Source of the DNA: Occallatibacter savannae
Lineage (GTDB): Bacteria > Acidobacteriota > Terriglobia > Terriglobales > Acidobacteriaceae
Length of the DNA: 64,000 nucleotides
Direction of reading: 5' to 3'
Assembly (NCBI RefSeq): GCF_003131205.1
Contig: NZ_QFFY01000005.1
Location: 124,001-188,000 of the forward strand
The notes beneath the pieces are model-generated. The model searched no databases. It was not told the origin of the DNA and saw only the letters and a program-made list of their open reading frames with translations. This document shows, piece after piece, positions 55,580 to 64,000 of this stretch. The position numbers and the translations under genes were made by a program. How positions within the stretch are numbered: the stretch's first letter is position 1; each line of letters starts with the position of its first letter.

Positions 55580-58462
55580 TCAGTGAGCTTGTGTTCCGCT
55601 CGTGCCGGCGCTCAGCAAGTTCGCGAAAATGCGGTAGGCTCCGGGGACTAGTTCAGGGAGCTGACGATAGAGGGCGTAAGCGACGTAAATATAGGTGCCT
55701 TTCCCCTGGCGCGTGACAAGGAGCCCGCCACGCTGCGGGTCCTGACCGGGGTCGGCGGTTTCGGTGAGGGCTGTGTAGCCGGGGTCCCATGAGTCAAGGA
55801 AGCCGTGTCCGCGTTCTTCTACCCAGTCGCTGAAGTCAGCGGATGTGATCGTGTTGGGCGTCGTCAGGATCGGGTTTGAGGGATCGAGCAGCTTCACAGG
55901 AGAATCTTCGTCGACGACGCGCTCGGGCATGCGGCCGTTCATGGAGAGAGGCAGCGGGGCGGGGAAGTCGCCGCTCTGATACTGGACAATGACCGTGCCG
56001 CCATTGCGAACGAATTCGTCGAGACGCGGCTGAGCTGTGGTGAGTTCAGGGCGGACAGAGTAGGCGCGTATGCCCACGACGATCACGTTGTAATTGCTGA
56101 GATCTCCGGAGATGAGGTCGGCTTTTGAGAGAATCTGAGGCGTGAGGCCCATGCCTACCATGGCCTCTGGGACGAGATCGCCCGGGCCCATCACGTATCC
56201 AACGCGAAGACCAGGCGCGAGCTTCACGTCGACCTTTCTGGTTTTGAGCTGTGCCGGCGAGTACTGGTTGTAGGGGCGAAGGCCAGGGTATCCGATGCTG
56301 CGCCAGCCGGATTCGTAGGAGCGTCCTGCAGATCGAGCGACTGCCTTGATGGCGTACGCGCCCGTCTGCGCGGCCGCGGGCGTGACGGAGAAGACGATGG
56401 GGTCGGAGTCGCCGGCAGCTTTGCGGTGGAAGTCGGCAGTCGCGGGTTCGGAGCGCCATCCTTGCGGGAGATTCAAAGAGACAGTGCCATCCGCAGCGCC
56501 TTGTGTGTGGATGGAGACACGTACGGGGAGTGTTCTTCCGTCGAGAGGGAGAATTCGTTCTGAAGGATCGACGCTCACACCGATAGCGGGAGTTACGACG
56601 AGCGGCTCGTAGAAGCTGCCCTGCCCGGCGATGTGCTGAAGGGCCTGGACGACTTTGCCGATGCGGATGGGAAGACCGTCGAAAGAAAACTCCGCCCAGG
56701 CATCCAGCGGGTACGGTGCGAAGGAGCGGCCGCGCCACTGCGGATTGGAGACGTCGTAGTAGGGCTGCTCGATGTCGGGGCGGGTGAAATAGGGCTTGGT
56801 CGGTTCCGCGTTGTCGGCAACGTGGACGGTAAAGACGGGGTCGGAGGTTGGAGCTGCAGGATTGACGGACCCTCCGGTGATGCTGCTCTTCCAGGTGTCC
56901 CCGGTGCGGCTTTCAAGCCAGACCTTGTCGAGCTTTGTTTGTGTTGTGGCCTGATAGGCGTGAACTTCGATGTAAAGGTCCTGCCCCGGAGAGACGCTGG
57001 TGGCGCTCTCATCGGCGGAGGCACCCCTGAAGACCGAAGCGCCCTGCGCGCTCGGCTTGTTGTTGCGGAAGGCGATCATGTCGAGGCCGAGCGCATCGGC
57101 TAGGGCGGATTGGAACTCGTTGATCTTGGTGTCGAGTTCGAAGAGGAGGCCGGCCTTGCTGTGCGCCTCGAGAGCGCTTCCATTCACCTTCTCCCGAAGG
57201 GCCAGTGTCTGGCGGTAGATCGGGGCGAGTTGTTGGGCGGTCTTAGGTCCGGAGTTGCACGGGCAGCCGGATGCGAGCTGGTGAACGTCGTTTTCGATGG
57301 ACTTGAGGCTGCTCGTGAGCCACTGCGGCGGCTCTTTCAGGGAGCTGGCGATTCCGGAGATCGAAGTGTCGATGTGAACTCGGGAGTTTGCGTAAAGGCT
57401 GCTGTTTGTCGCGGTCTGTGATGTGTTCGCGGTTTGCGCGCCTGAAGCGACTGCCCAGAGATGGTAGTTGCCTGTTGCGGGACTGCTAAGCAGGGGGGCG
57501 GCTCCGCCATATTGAGATTTCTGCTCACCCCAGCCTTCGTGGGCTATCTGGCCGTACGTGCGCCCAAGGGTAAAGTCGAATGAGCCGACGGGAAGCTGTG
57601 CATCGCTTGAGGGGGAGGTGGAAGAGGACTCGCCAGTGATGTAGTTGCGGAATTTCGCGGGCGACCACTTGCCCGTTGCGTAGTCGAACATGCCTTTGCT
57701 GGTTACGGGCGCGAAGGGGGTGCGGGAGTAGACGGCGAGCGGCTGCCAGGGTTGCAGACCGAGTCCGCCCTCGGAGACGGGCTTGAGCTGATCGGGGAAG
57801 ACGTTGGGGTCTGGCGCGGCTTTGAAGACTTCCTGCGCGATCTCGCCGGAGACCTGATGCTGGCCGTGACCATCGGTGATGCCGCCGACGAAGGTAGAGA
57901 CGATGACCTGTGGGCGCTCGCGGCGCACGGCGAGGACTGCGTCGTAGAGGACGCGATCGTGGCCCCACTTCTGAAATGCTTCTTCCTGTGTTTTGGAAAA
58001 GCCGAAGTCGACTTCGGTTCCCCAGAGCTGTTTGGCGCCGTAGAACTCGTCGGCTCGGAGGAGCTCATTCGTACGGATGATGCCGAGTGCGTCGTAGGTA
58101 TCGGCGGACATGGCGTTCTGTCCGCCTTCGCCGCGGGTGAGGGTGAAGGAGGTGACGCGCACTCCGAGGCCGCGCGAGAGATACGTGAGCAGAGATCCGT
58201 CTTCATCGTCGGGATGAGCGACGATGAACATCATGCTTGCGGTAGTTCCGAGCCGCTTGAGAGTTTGCTCGAGCTTTGCTTCGCCGCGGTCTTCGGGCAG
58301 GGGGAGCGCGACGAGCTGCGGCTCTGAAGAGGGCAGTTGCGGAGCGGGGGCGGGTTGCTGCGCTGGAAGGGGCGGCAACAGGCTAGCGAACAGAGCGGCC
58401 AGAATCGATGCTGCAGCTGCGTATTTGGCCGAGGCGCGAGAGACTCCCGGGGCGAAGAACAT
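55580..58462 (-). CDS. PIG-L family deacetylase, large secreted form
   Basis: SMMFIVAHPDDEDGSLLTYLSRGLGVRVTSFTLTRGEGGQNAMSADTYDALGIIRTNELL; GGITDGHGQHQVSG; approx. 650 aa C-terminal extension. Confidence 0.9.
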   Translation of the reverse strand: MFFAPGVSRASAKYAAAASILAALFASLLPPLPAQQPAPAPQLPSSEPQLVALPLPEDRGEAKLEQTLKRLGTTASMMFIVAHPDDEDGSLLTYLSRGLGVRVTSFTLTRGEGGQNAMSADTYDALGIIRTNELLRADEFYGAKQLWGTEVDFGFSKTQEEAFQKWGHDRVLYDAVLAVRRERPQVIVSTFVGGITDGHGQHQVSGEIAQEVFKAAPDPNVFPDQLKPVSEGGLGLQPWQPLAVYSRTPFAPVTSKGMFDYATGKWSPAKFRNYITGESSSTSPSSDAQLPVGSFDFTLGRTYGQIAHEGWGEQKSQYGGAAPLLSSPATGNYHLWAVASGAQTANTSQTATNSSLYANSRVHIDTSISGIASSLKEPPQWLTSSLKSIENDVHQLASGCPCNSGPKTAQQLAPIYRQTLALREKVNGSALEAHSKAGLLFELDTKINEFQSALADALGLDMIAFRNNKPSAQGASVFRGASADESATSVSPGQDLYIEVHAYQATTQTKLDKVWLESRTGDTWKSSITGGSVNPAAPTSDPVFTVHVADNAEPTKPYFTRPDIEQPYYDVSNPQWRGRSFAPYPLDAWAEFSFDGLPIRIGKVVQALQHIAGQGSFYEPLVVTPAIGVSVDPSERILPLDGRTLPVRVSIHTQGAADGTVSLNLPQGWRSEPATADFHRKAAGDSDPIVFSVTPAAAQTGAYAIKAVARSAGRSYESGWRSIGYPGLRPYNQYSPAQLKTRKVDVKLAPGLRVGYVMGPGDLVPEAMVGMGLTPQILSKADLISGDLSNYNVIVVGIRAYSVRPELTTAQPRLDEFVRNGGTVIVQYQSGDFPAPLPLSMNGRMPERVVDEDSPVKLLDPSNPILTTPNTITSADFSDWVEERGHGFLDSWDPGYTALTETADPGQDPQRGGLLVTRQGKGTYIYVAYALYRQLPELVPGAYRIFANLLSAGTSGTQAH

Positions 58463-58501
58463 GGTTGTGGTCAGTGTACAATCCGTGCAGCACCGCGGTT
58501 C

Positions 58502-59941
58502 ATGAACCCACCTGTGTCGACCTCCAGCGAATCAGCCCAGAAGCAATCCGGAAATCTAGAACGGCGGATCGGGCTGCGATCGGCAGTGCTCTTTAACATG
58601 CTGGAGATGATCGGCGTGGGGCCGTTCATCACGCTGCCTCTCATCATTGCGGCTGCCGGATACAGGCTCTCGGTGTGGGCGTGGATTCTGGGCGCAGTGA
58701 TTGCGGTGGCCGATGGGCTGGTGTGGGCCGAACTGGGCGCGGCATTTCCGCGAGCGGGCGGATCGTATGCGTTTCTGCGGGAGATCTACGGGCCGGACCG
58801 TGCGGGAAGCTGGCTGAGCTTCCTTTATGTATGGCAACTAAGTTTCTCGGCGCCGTTGTCGATTGCGTCAGGGTGCATTGGGCTGTCGAGCTTTCTGGGG
58901 TGGTTCTGGCCGGGGATTAATGGTGCGCCGATTGCGGGGCTACCTGGATTGCATTATGCGAACTTTGCGGCCGCGACTGCGTGCCTGCTGGTGACTGCGC
59001 TTCTGTATCGCAGGCTGAGTGTGGTGACGGGAACGGCGTGGGTGCTGTTTGTGGGCGTGATGGCTGCGATGACGGGCGTGATCGTTTCAGGATTTGCGCA
59101 TGCAGCGGCTAGCGGCGGATGGCACATGCCGCCTTCACCAGCAATGGCGGCGGGGGCTGCTGTAGGTGGTCTGGCGCAGGCGACGCTGATTGCTACGTAC
59201 GACTACTGGGGCTACTACAACATCACCTTTCTGGGCAGCGAGGTGCGGCAGCCGGAGAAGACGATTCCGCGGGCGATTCTGCTTTCGGTGTTGTTCGTGG
59301 CGACTCTGTACGTAGTGATGAATCTGTCGGCGCTACCTTCGATGCATGATGCAGCGGTGCATGTGAAGGAAAGCGCAATCCTACGGTTGCAGTTAGTGGC
59401 GGAGATAGCGCGGTCGGCTTTTGGGCAGTGGGCAGGGTATACGGTGGCGGCGCTGGTGATGTGGACGGCATTCGCTTCCGTGTTTTCGCTGTTGCTGGGC
59501 TACTCGCGCGTGCCGTTTGCGGCGGCGCAGAGCGGGAACTATTTTCGGTTCCTAGCCGCGGTTCATCCCAAGCATGGGATTCCGCACCGATCGCTGGTGG
59601 CGCTGGGACTCGTGGCGTCGGTGTTCTGCTTCTTCAGCCTGCAGCAGGTGATTACGATGCTGGTGATCACGCGCATTCTGCTCCAGTTCTTTCTGCAGCA
59701 TGTGGGCGTGATGATCTTGCGCGTGAAGCGACCGGAGATGGAAAGGCCATTTCGGATTCCGCTGTATCCGTTGCCTCCGCTGCTGGCGATGGCGGGATTT
59801 GTGTTTGTTCTTGTGAACCGGAGCGAAGCCCTGACGGGACTGGCGGTTGCGGCGGGGATCGCGGTGAGCGGAACGCTGATCTACTTTGTGCGGGCGCGCC
59901 GGATAGGGCAGTGGCCGTTTAAAGCAGGGTTTCGGGAGTAG
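58502..59941 (+). CDS. APC-family amino acid permease
   Basis: RRIGLRSAVLFNMLEMIGVGPFITLPLIIAAAG, PRAGGSYAFLREIYGPDRAGSWLSFLYVWQ; about 12 hydrophobic segments. Confidence 0.9.
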   Translation: MNPPVSTSSESAQKQSGNLERRIGLRSAVLFNMLEMIGVGPFITLPLIIAAAGYRLSVWAWILGAVIAVADGLVWAELGAAFPRAGGSYAFLREIYGPDRAGSWLSFLYVWQLSFSAPLSIASGCIGLSSFLGWFWPGINGAPIAGLPGLHYANFAAATACLLVTALLYRRLSVVTGTAWVLFVGVMAAMTGVIVSGFAHAAASGGWHMPPSPAMAAGAAVGGLAQATLIATYDYWGYYNITFLGSEVRQPEKTIPRAILLSVLFVATLYVVMNLSALPSMHDAAVHVKESAILRLQLVAEIARSAFGQWAGYTVAALVMWTAFASVFSLLLGYSRVPFAAAQSGNYFRFLAAVHPKHGIPHRSLVALGLVASVFCFFSLQQVITMLVITRILLQFFLQHVGVMILRVKRPEMERPFRIPLYPLPPLLAMAGFVFVLVNRSEALTGLAVAAGIAVSGTLIYFVRARRIGQWPFKAGFRE

Positions 59942-59978
59942 GAGACGAAGGGACAGAGAGACAGAGGGATGCGGTGAG

Positions 59979-61259
59979 CTAATCCTTGGAAGGACGGCGA
60001 GCGATTTCAAGGTTGAGGTTCTTGATGTACGGGCTGGGGATTGGGGCGGGTAGGTGTTGATGGAAGGCGACGGCTCGCTCCGGGTTCGGGAGGTGCTGGG
60101 GGGTGCGGTCGGCGCCGTACTTGAGGCGGCCTTTCAGGCTCATCAGGGGACGTTCGATGCATAGGTAGGTCAGATACGAGAGCACGAAGGTCGTGCAGAG
60201 GGCCATGCCCGCAGATGCCAGAGCCGCGAGCGGTCGACTCATGTAGACGGCCAGTTCACTTTTCACCTTGATGAAAAAGAAGTCTACGTATGTCAGGTGG
60301 AAGACATAGAGGCTGTAACTCAGTGCGCCGACCATGCAGATCCACTTTTGACTGCACATCCTGTTCAGCAGACTGCCCTCTTCGAGGACGGCCACCACGA
60401 CGGCTAGCGCAGTGAAGTTGGCCAATGTAATCCAGGTTTCCTTGCCGGCATAGGTCGACATTGCCCAGCTCTCGCCCTTGATGAAGCCGAGTGAGGCGGT
60501 CAAGATGGCGCCGCCGATGACAACCCACTTCGCGAGGGGAGTGCACTTCTGCATCCAATTTGTGCCGCTCACCAGGTTCAGCAGCACTCCGAGGAGCACT
60601 GCATCGACGCGATTGAACGTGACAAAGCTCATATCGCCGACGGAAATCGGGAGAAGCGGGGACGCAAGCCGCAAGACGCAGCAGGTTGCGATCAATCCAC
60701 TGCAAATCCAGATGAGCTTGGTTCTGTCACGGAAGCGCCAGACAATCAGCGGCCAGAGAAGGTAGAACTGCTCCTCGACGGCGAGCGACCAGAAATGGGT
60801 CATTCCGACGGAACCGTTCATCCGCGCTTCGTAGCCGGGAAACAGATTCTGTACGTAGAGATAGTGGAGCCAGAAGTAGCCATCGACTTGCATGCGATGG
60901 ATGACGAAGAACAAGAGGATTGCAGTCAGGGTGAGGTAATAGACGGGGAAGACACGCAGAATCCTTCGAAAATAGAAAACCTTGAAGAAGCCTTCGCGAT
61001 TGCGTGTGTGATACAGGATGCCGCCGATCAGATATCCCGACAACACGAAGAAGGCCGGGACGGCGAAGACGCTTATGGATCGGATTGCTGTGCAGAACCT
61101 GAAGAGGAAGGTGTCGGGGCGCAGCTCTTTGACCGGCGACAGATAGTGTCCGCAGAACACCAGAAGAAAACCGTATCCGCGAATGCCTTCGAGGCACGGG
61201 AGATATCTTCTTTTGGGATCGATCGTCTGGTCCTGGCGCATAGATGTGTTGAAACCCAT
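59979..61259 (-). CDS. Acyltransferase 3 family membrane protein
   Basis: LPCLEGIRGYGFLLVFCGHY, SISVFAVPAFFVLSGYLIGGIL, HFWSLAVEEQFYLLWPLIV. Confidence 0.9.
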   Translation of the reverse strand: MGFNTSMRQDQTIDPKRRYLPCLEGIRGYGFLLVFCGHYLSPVKELRPDTFLFRFCTAIRSISVFAVPAFFVLSGYLIGGILYHTRNREGFFKVFYFRRILRVFPVYYLTLTAILLFFVIHRMQVDGYFWLHYLYVQNLFPGYEARMNGSVGMTHFWSLAVEEQFYLLWPLIVWRFRDRTKLIWICSGLIATCCVLRLASPLLPISVGDMSFVTFNRVDAVLLGVLLNLVSGTNWMQKCTPLAKWVVIGGAILTASLGFIKGESWAMSTYAGKETWITLANFTALAVVVAVLEEGSLLNRMCSQKWICMVGALSYSLYVFHLTYVDFFFIKVKSELAVYMSRPLAALASAGMALCTTFVLSYLTYLCIERPLMSLKGRLKYGADRTPQHLPNPERAVAFHQHLPAPIPSPYIKNLNLEIARRPSKD

Positions 61260-61537
61260 TCCGTCCGCGGTGCAGCACAGCGCCGTCAAGCAGCGTCGGA
61301 TAGGCGTTCCCTCGACTCCTGAACATGAACAGCCAATGGAATCGCGATCGTTTACACGAAAAACCGCAGATGATCGCCGTGGATCAACGTCATTGCTCAC
61401 TTTAGCTTCAACGCGGGCGCGATGAACTAGCCAAGTGGTCGTATTGGGTCACACGAAGGTGTTACGGGATATCCATTAGCAGGCGAGCCGGATTTGATTC
61501 AAATGGGCAGCACGTCTCAGTTGATTGCTGGTGAGGA

Positions 61538-62650
61538 TCAGTCTGATGCGGCCGGTTGAGCGATCGAGGATTGGCGGTAGGAAGTCGAAGATTGATCTCT
61601 CGAGTTCTGGTGCATGCGCCGCCAGATGATGCGGAGGATGGCGGCGACGGGAACGGAGACGAGCGCGCCGACGACGCCGGCGATTTCGCCTCCGGCGAGT
61701 ACGGCGAAGATTTGCAGGAGCGGATTGATCTCGAGGGACTTGCCCATGATCCGCGGGGCGTTGACATAGTCCTGGAGAAGTCGCCAGATTGCGATGAAGG
61801 CGAGGAGAAGCAGCATATGGGAGTAGCCGGCGAGTGCCGGGATGAGCAGGGCACAGAGAGCGGCTATCGCTGGACCGACGACGGGGATGAATTCGAGGAA
61901 GCCGGCGAGTGGGCCGAGGATCAGGGCGTATGGGACGCGCAGGACGGAGAGCACGAGGCTGTAGGCGACGAGGGTGAGCAGGGCGAGAATCATCTGCGAG
62001 CGGATGTAAGAGCCGAGCATGACGTTGACGTCGGCAGTGAGGCCATTGATGAGGATGCGGTCTTCCGGGTCGGAGGCGATGCCGCCGATGTTGGCTGCAA
62101 TCTTTTCGCCGTCCTTGAGAAAAAAGATTGCAAGGATGGGGATGAGGAGGAGCCACCAGATGTGGGTGGCAGGTTTGGCGAGGGAGCGGCCGATGTCGGC
62201 GCCGATAGTCGAGAGCGCGTCGCTGTGGTTCTGGAGAATCGACTGGATTGCGTTGACGCGGTCTGCAGGCCAGTGGTGTTTCTGCGCGAAGGCCTGGAGG
62301 AGTTCTCCCGATGATGCGCGATTGAGAAGTTCGGGGAGTTTGACGGCGAGGTCGCGTGTCTGTTCAGAGAGCGTGGGGGCGAGGAGGAAGATGAGGCCCG
62401 TAATTACTCCGGCGAGCAGGAGATAGACGGCGCCGATCGCGGCGATGCGGCTGCGAAGCGGCTTTTCCAGGCGGTTGACCAGGGGAGCGAGGAAGTACGC
62501 GAAGAGGATGGCGAAGAGGAAGAGAGTGAATGTTTCGCGAGCGGCACGGACGAGGTAGAGGATGAGGATGATGATTGCCGAGGTATAGAGGACGCGGGCG
62601 GTGGTCCAGTGCCAGAGGCGGAGAGGGAAAGGGGGGCGAGCATCCTGCAT
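61538..62650 (-). CDS. AI-2E (PerM/TqsA) family transporter
   Basis: MQDARPPFPLRLWHW...LFAYFLAPLVNRLEKPL...ALILGPLAGFLEFIPVVGPAIAALCALLIPALAGY; start 62650 chosen because the upstream ORF extension overlaps repeat elements. Confidence 0.88.
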   Translation of the reverse strand: MQDARPPFPLRLWHWTTARVLYTSAIIILILYLVRAARETFTLFLFAILFAYFLAPLVNRLEKPLRSRIAAIGAVYLLLAGVITGLIFLLAPTLSEQTRDLAVKLPELLNRASSGELLQAFAQKHHWPADRVNAIQSILQNHSDALSTIGADIGRSLAKPATHIWWLLLIPILAIFFLKDGEKIAANIGGIASDPEDRILINGLTADVNVMLGSYIRSQMILALLTLVAYSLVLSVLRVPYALILGPLAGFLEFIPVVGPAIAALCALLIPALAGYSHMLLLLAFIAIWRLLQDYVNAPRIMGKSLEINPLLQIFAVLAGGEIAGVVGALVSVPVAAILRIIWRRMHQNSRDQSSTSYRQSSIAQPAASD

Positions 62651-62866
62651 GATGGGTTCGCGTCGCCGCGCGATTAACTGAGCATCTGGTTTGGGACTGG
62701 GCGGCACCGGTTCTCCTTGCAGGACATGATGGACTGCTGCGGGTCGGGATCGTCTTGGGTTGGAGGGTTGTGACGGGCTGGGGGTTGTGCGGGAGAGACA
62801 GTCGGTTGAACCGCAGGTCTCCACGGGGCGGAGCTGTCTTGTATCCAGGTCTCGAAAAGCAGGGGA

Positions 62867-62940
62867 CCCTTCGACAAGGCTCAGCCAGGCTCTGGGACAC
62901 TCGTTCCCACGTCTCAAAAGCGAGACGTGGGGCACCCGGC
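62867..62940. repeat. Composite REP-like element (CCCTTCGACAAGGCTCAG motif + hairpin with GTGGGGCACCCGG tail)
   Basis: CCCTTCGACAAGGCTCAG at 62867-62884; TCCCACGTCTCAAAAGCGAGACGTGGGGCACCCGGC at 62905-62940. Confidence 0.65.
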
Positions 62941-63088
62941 TTCGGCTTCGGGCGCTTAGTAGTGAGGGATTCAGCTTCCCGATTGCTTTAGTTTGTTCCC
63001 AGGTATTCCATCCTTCCACCAGTTTGCCGTCCACAATGCGAGCGATATTGATGCCCGGCAGCGATTTCCTCTCACGTTGCCGAGATTG

Positions 63089-64000
63089 CTAGCGGCTTGT
63101 GCCGGTGGTCGACGGGAGCTTTTCGACGGTGAGGAGACCGTGCACGCGGAGCCAGGTTTCGAGGAGGATGGGCCATTGGTCGAGGGCCTGATCGCCTTTG
63201 CCCAGGCCTACGCCGTGGGGGCCGCTTTCGAAGACGTGGGCTTCGGCCTGGACTCCGGCTTTGAGTTCGGCCTCGTAGAAGCGGAGGCCCTGTTCGATGG
63301 GGACGGTCTGGTCGTTCTCGGTGTGGAACCAGAAGGTGGGTGGGGTCTTGGCGGTGACGAAGAGATCCGGCGAGTAGGCTTTGCGGAGGTCTTCGCAGCG
63401 GTCCATCACGTTAAAGAGCTTGCAGTAGCTGAGGTGGGAGGTGTCGGACGAGATGGCGCCGATCCAGGGATAGCCGAGGATGAGGAAGTCCGGGCGGGAT
63501 GAGACGCGCTCGATGGGGTCGGTTGAGTCCGGAGAGCCATCGACGGGTTGGGTGGCTGCGAGGGCGGCGAGGTGTCCGCCGGCGGAGAAGCCGATAAGGG
63601 CGATGCGGTTGGGATCGACGTGATAGTCGAGTGCGCGGGCACGGACGGTCTGGATGGCGCGGCGAGCGTCGAGTAGGGGGACGGGGAGGATGTAGCCATC
63701 GGAACTGAGTCGATAGCGGAGGACGAAGGCGCGGAATCCGCGGGCGTTGAACCAATTGGCTATTTGGCGGCCCTCGAGGTTGGTGGCGAGATGGGCGTAG
63801 GCCCCGCCGGGGAAGATGACGACGGCCGAGCCGTTTTCGTGTCCGGGCTGGGGATCAAAGATGGTGAGGGTGGGGACGTCTTCGCAGGCGGTGCCTTTCG
63901 ACTGCCGGGCGGCCCCGGTCCAGAGGCGGATGGTCTGCACGCCGAGGAAGGGGTTGTTTTCGCCGGGAGTTGCGCAGGGGGCGTTCTGCTTCTGGGCCTG
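63089..64000 (-). CDS. Alpha/beta hydrolase (acetylxylan-esterase/BD-FAE-like), partial at window end
   Basis: PGENNPFLGVQTIRLWTGAARQSKGTACEDVPTLTIFDPQPGHENGSAVVIFPGGAYAHLATNLEG...IALIGFSAGGHLAALAA; frame stays open through 64000 (upstream AQKQNAPCATPGENN). Confidence 0.87.
   Translation of the reverse strand, partial: QAQKQNAPCATPGENNPFLGVQTIRLWTGAARQSKGTACEDVPTLTIFDPQPGHENGSAVVIFPGGAYAHLATNLEGRQIANWFNARGFRAFVLRYRLSSDGYILPVPLLDARRAIQTVRARALDYHVDPNRIALIGFSAGGHLAALAATQPVDGSPDSTDPIERVSSRPDFLILGYPWIGAISSDTSHLSYCKLFNVMDRCEDLRKAYSPDLFVTAKTPPTFWFHTENDQTVPIEQGLRFYEAELKAGVQAEAHVFESGPHGVGLGKGDQALDQWPILLETWLRVHGLLTVEKLPSTTGTSR

Noticed and set aside
62651-63034. N-terminal extension of the AI-2E transporter ORF
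   Set aside because: Extension overlaps repeat elements and translates to SRSRVPHVSLLRRGNECPRAWLSLVEG, typical of a repeat-derived spurious peptide; true start probably 62650.

Overview
High-GC chromosomal segment. Gene content, codon style and the abundance of TPR, CRTAC1/FG-GAP and YVTN-propeller proteins suggest an Acidobacteriota (Terriglobia-like) genome; this is inference from family content, with no database search. About 40 confident protein-coding genes are present. I saw no rRNA, tRNA, CRISPR array or transposase. Housekeeping genes include manA (partial), guaA, pyrH, ftsK, dapD and a DAHP synthase. The accessory material includes: a frame-broken POTRA/Omp85-like gene; three tandem lipoprotein propellers; a signalling cluster (Rec-HPt, NarL-type regulator, PAS histidine kinase); and a partial nucleotide-sugar cassette (FlaA1-like, NeuC-like, DegT). 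The most interesting region is 38.7-53.3 kb. There, a TPR-VCBS protein and an amidase are followed by a tightly packed run: DAHP synthase, HzsA-like heme/propeller protein, CRTAC1 protein, propeller/di-heme cytochrome fusion, regulator-type propeller, RidA/chorismatase-like protein and a long periplasmic-binding protein with a partial internal repeat. I flag it as a candidate undescribed extracytoplasmic redox/aromatic-metabolite system. Several intergenic hairpin elements share a (G)TGGGGCACCCG tail and look like a REP-like family.
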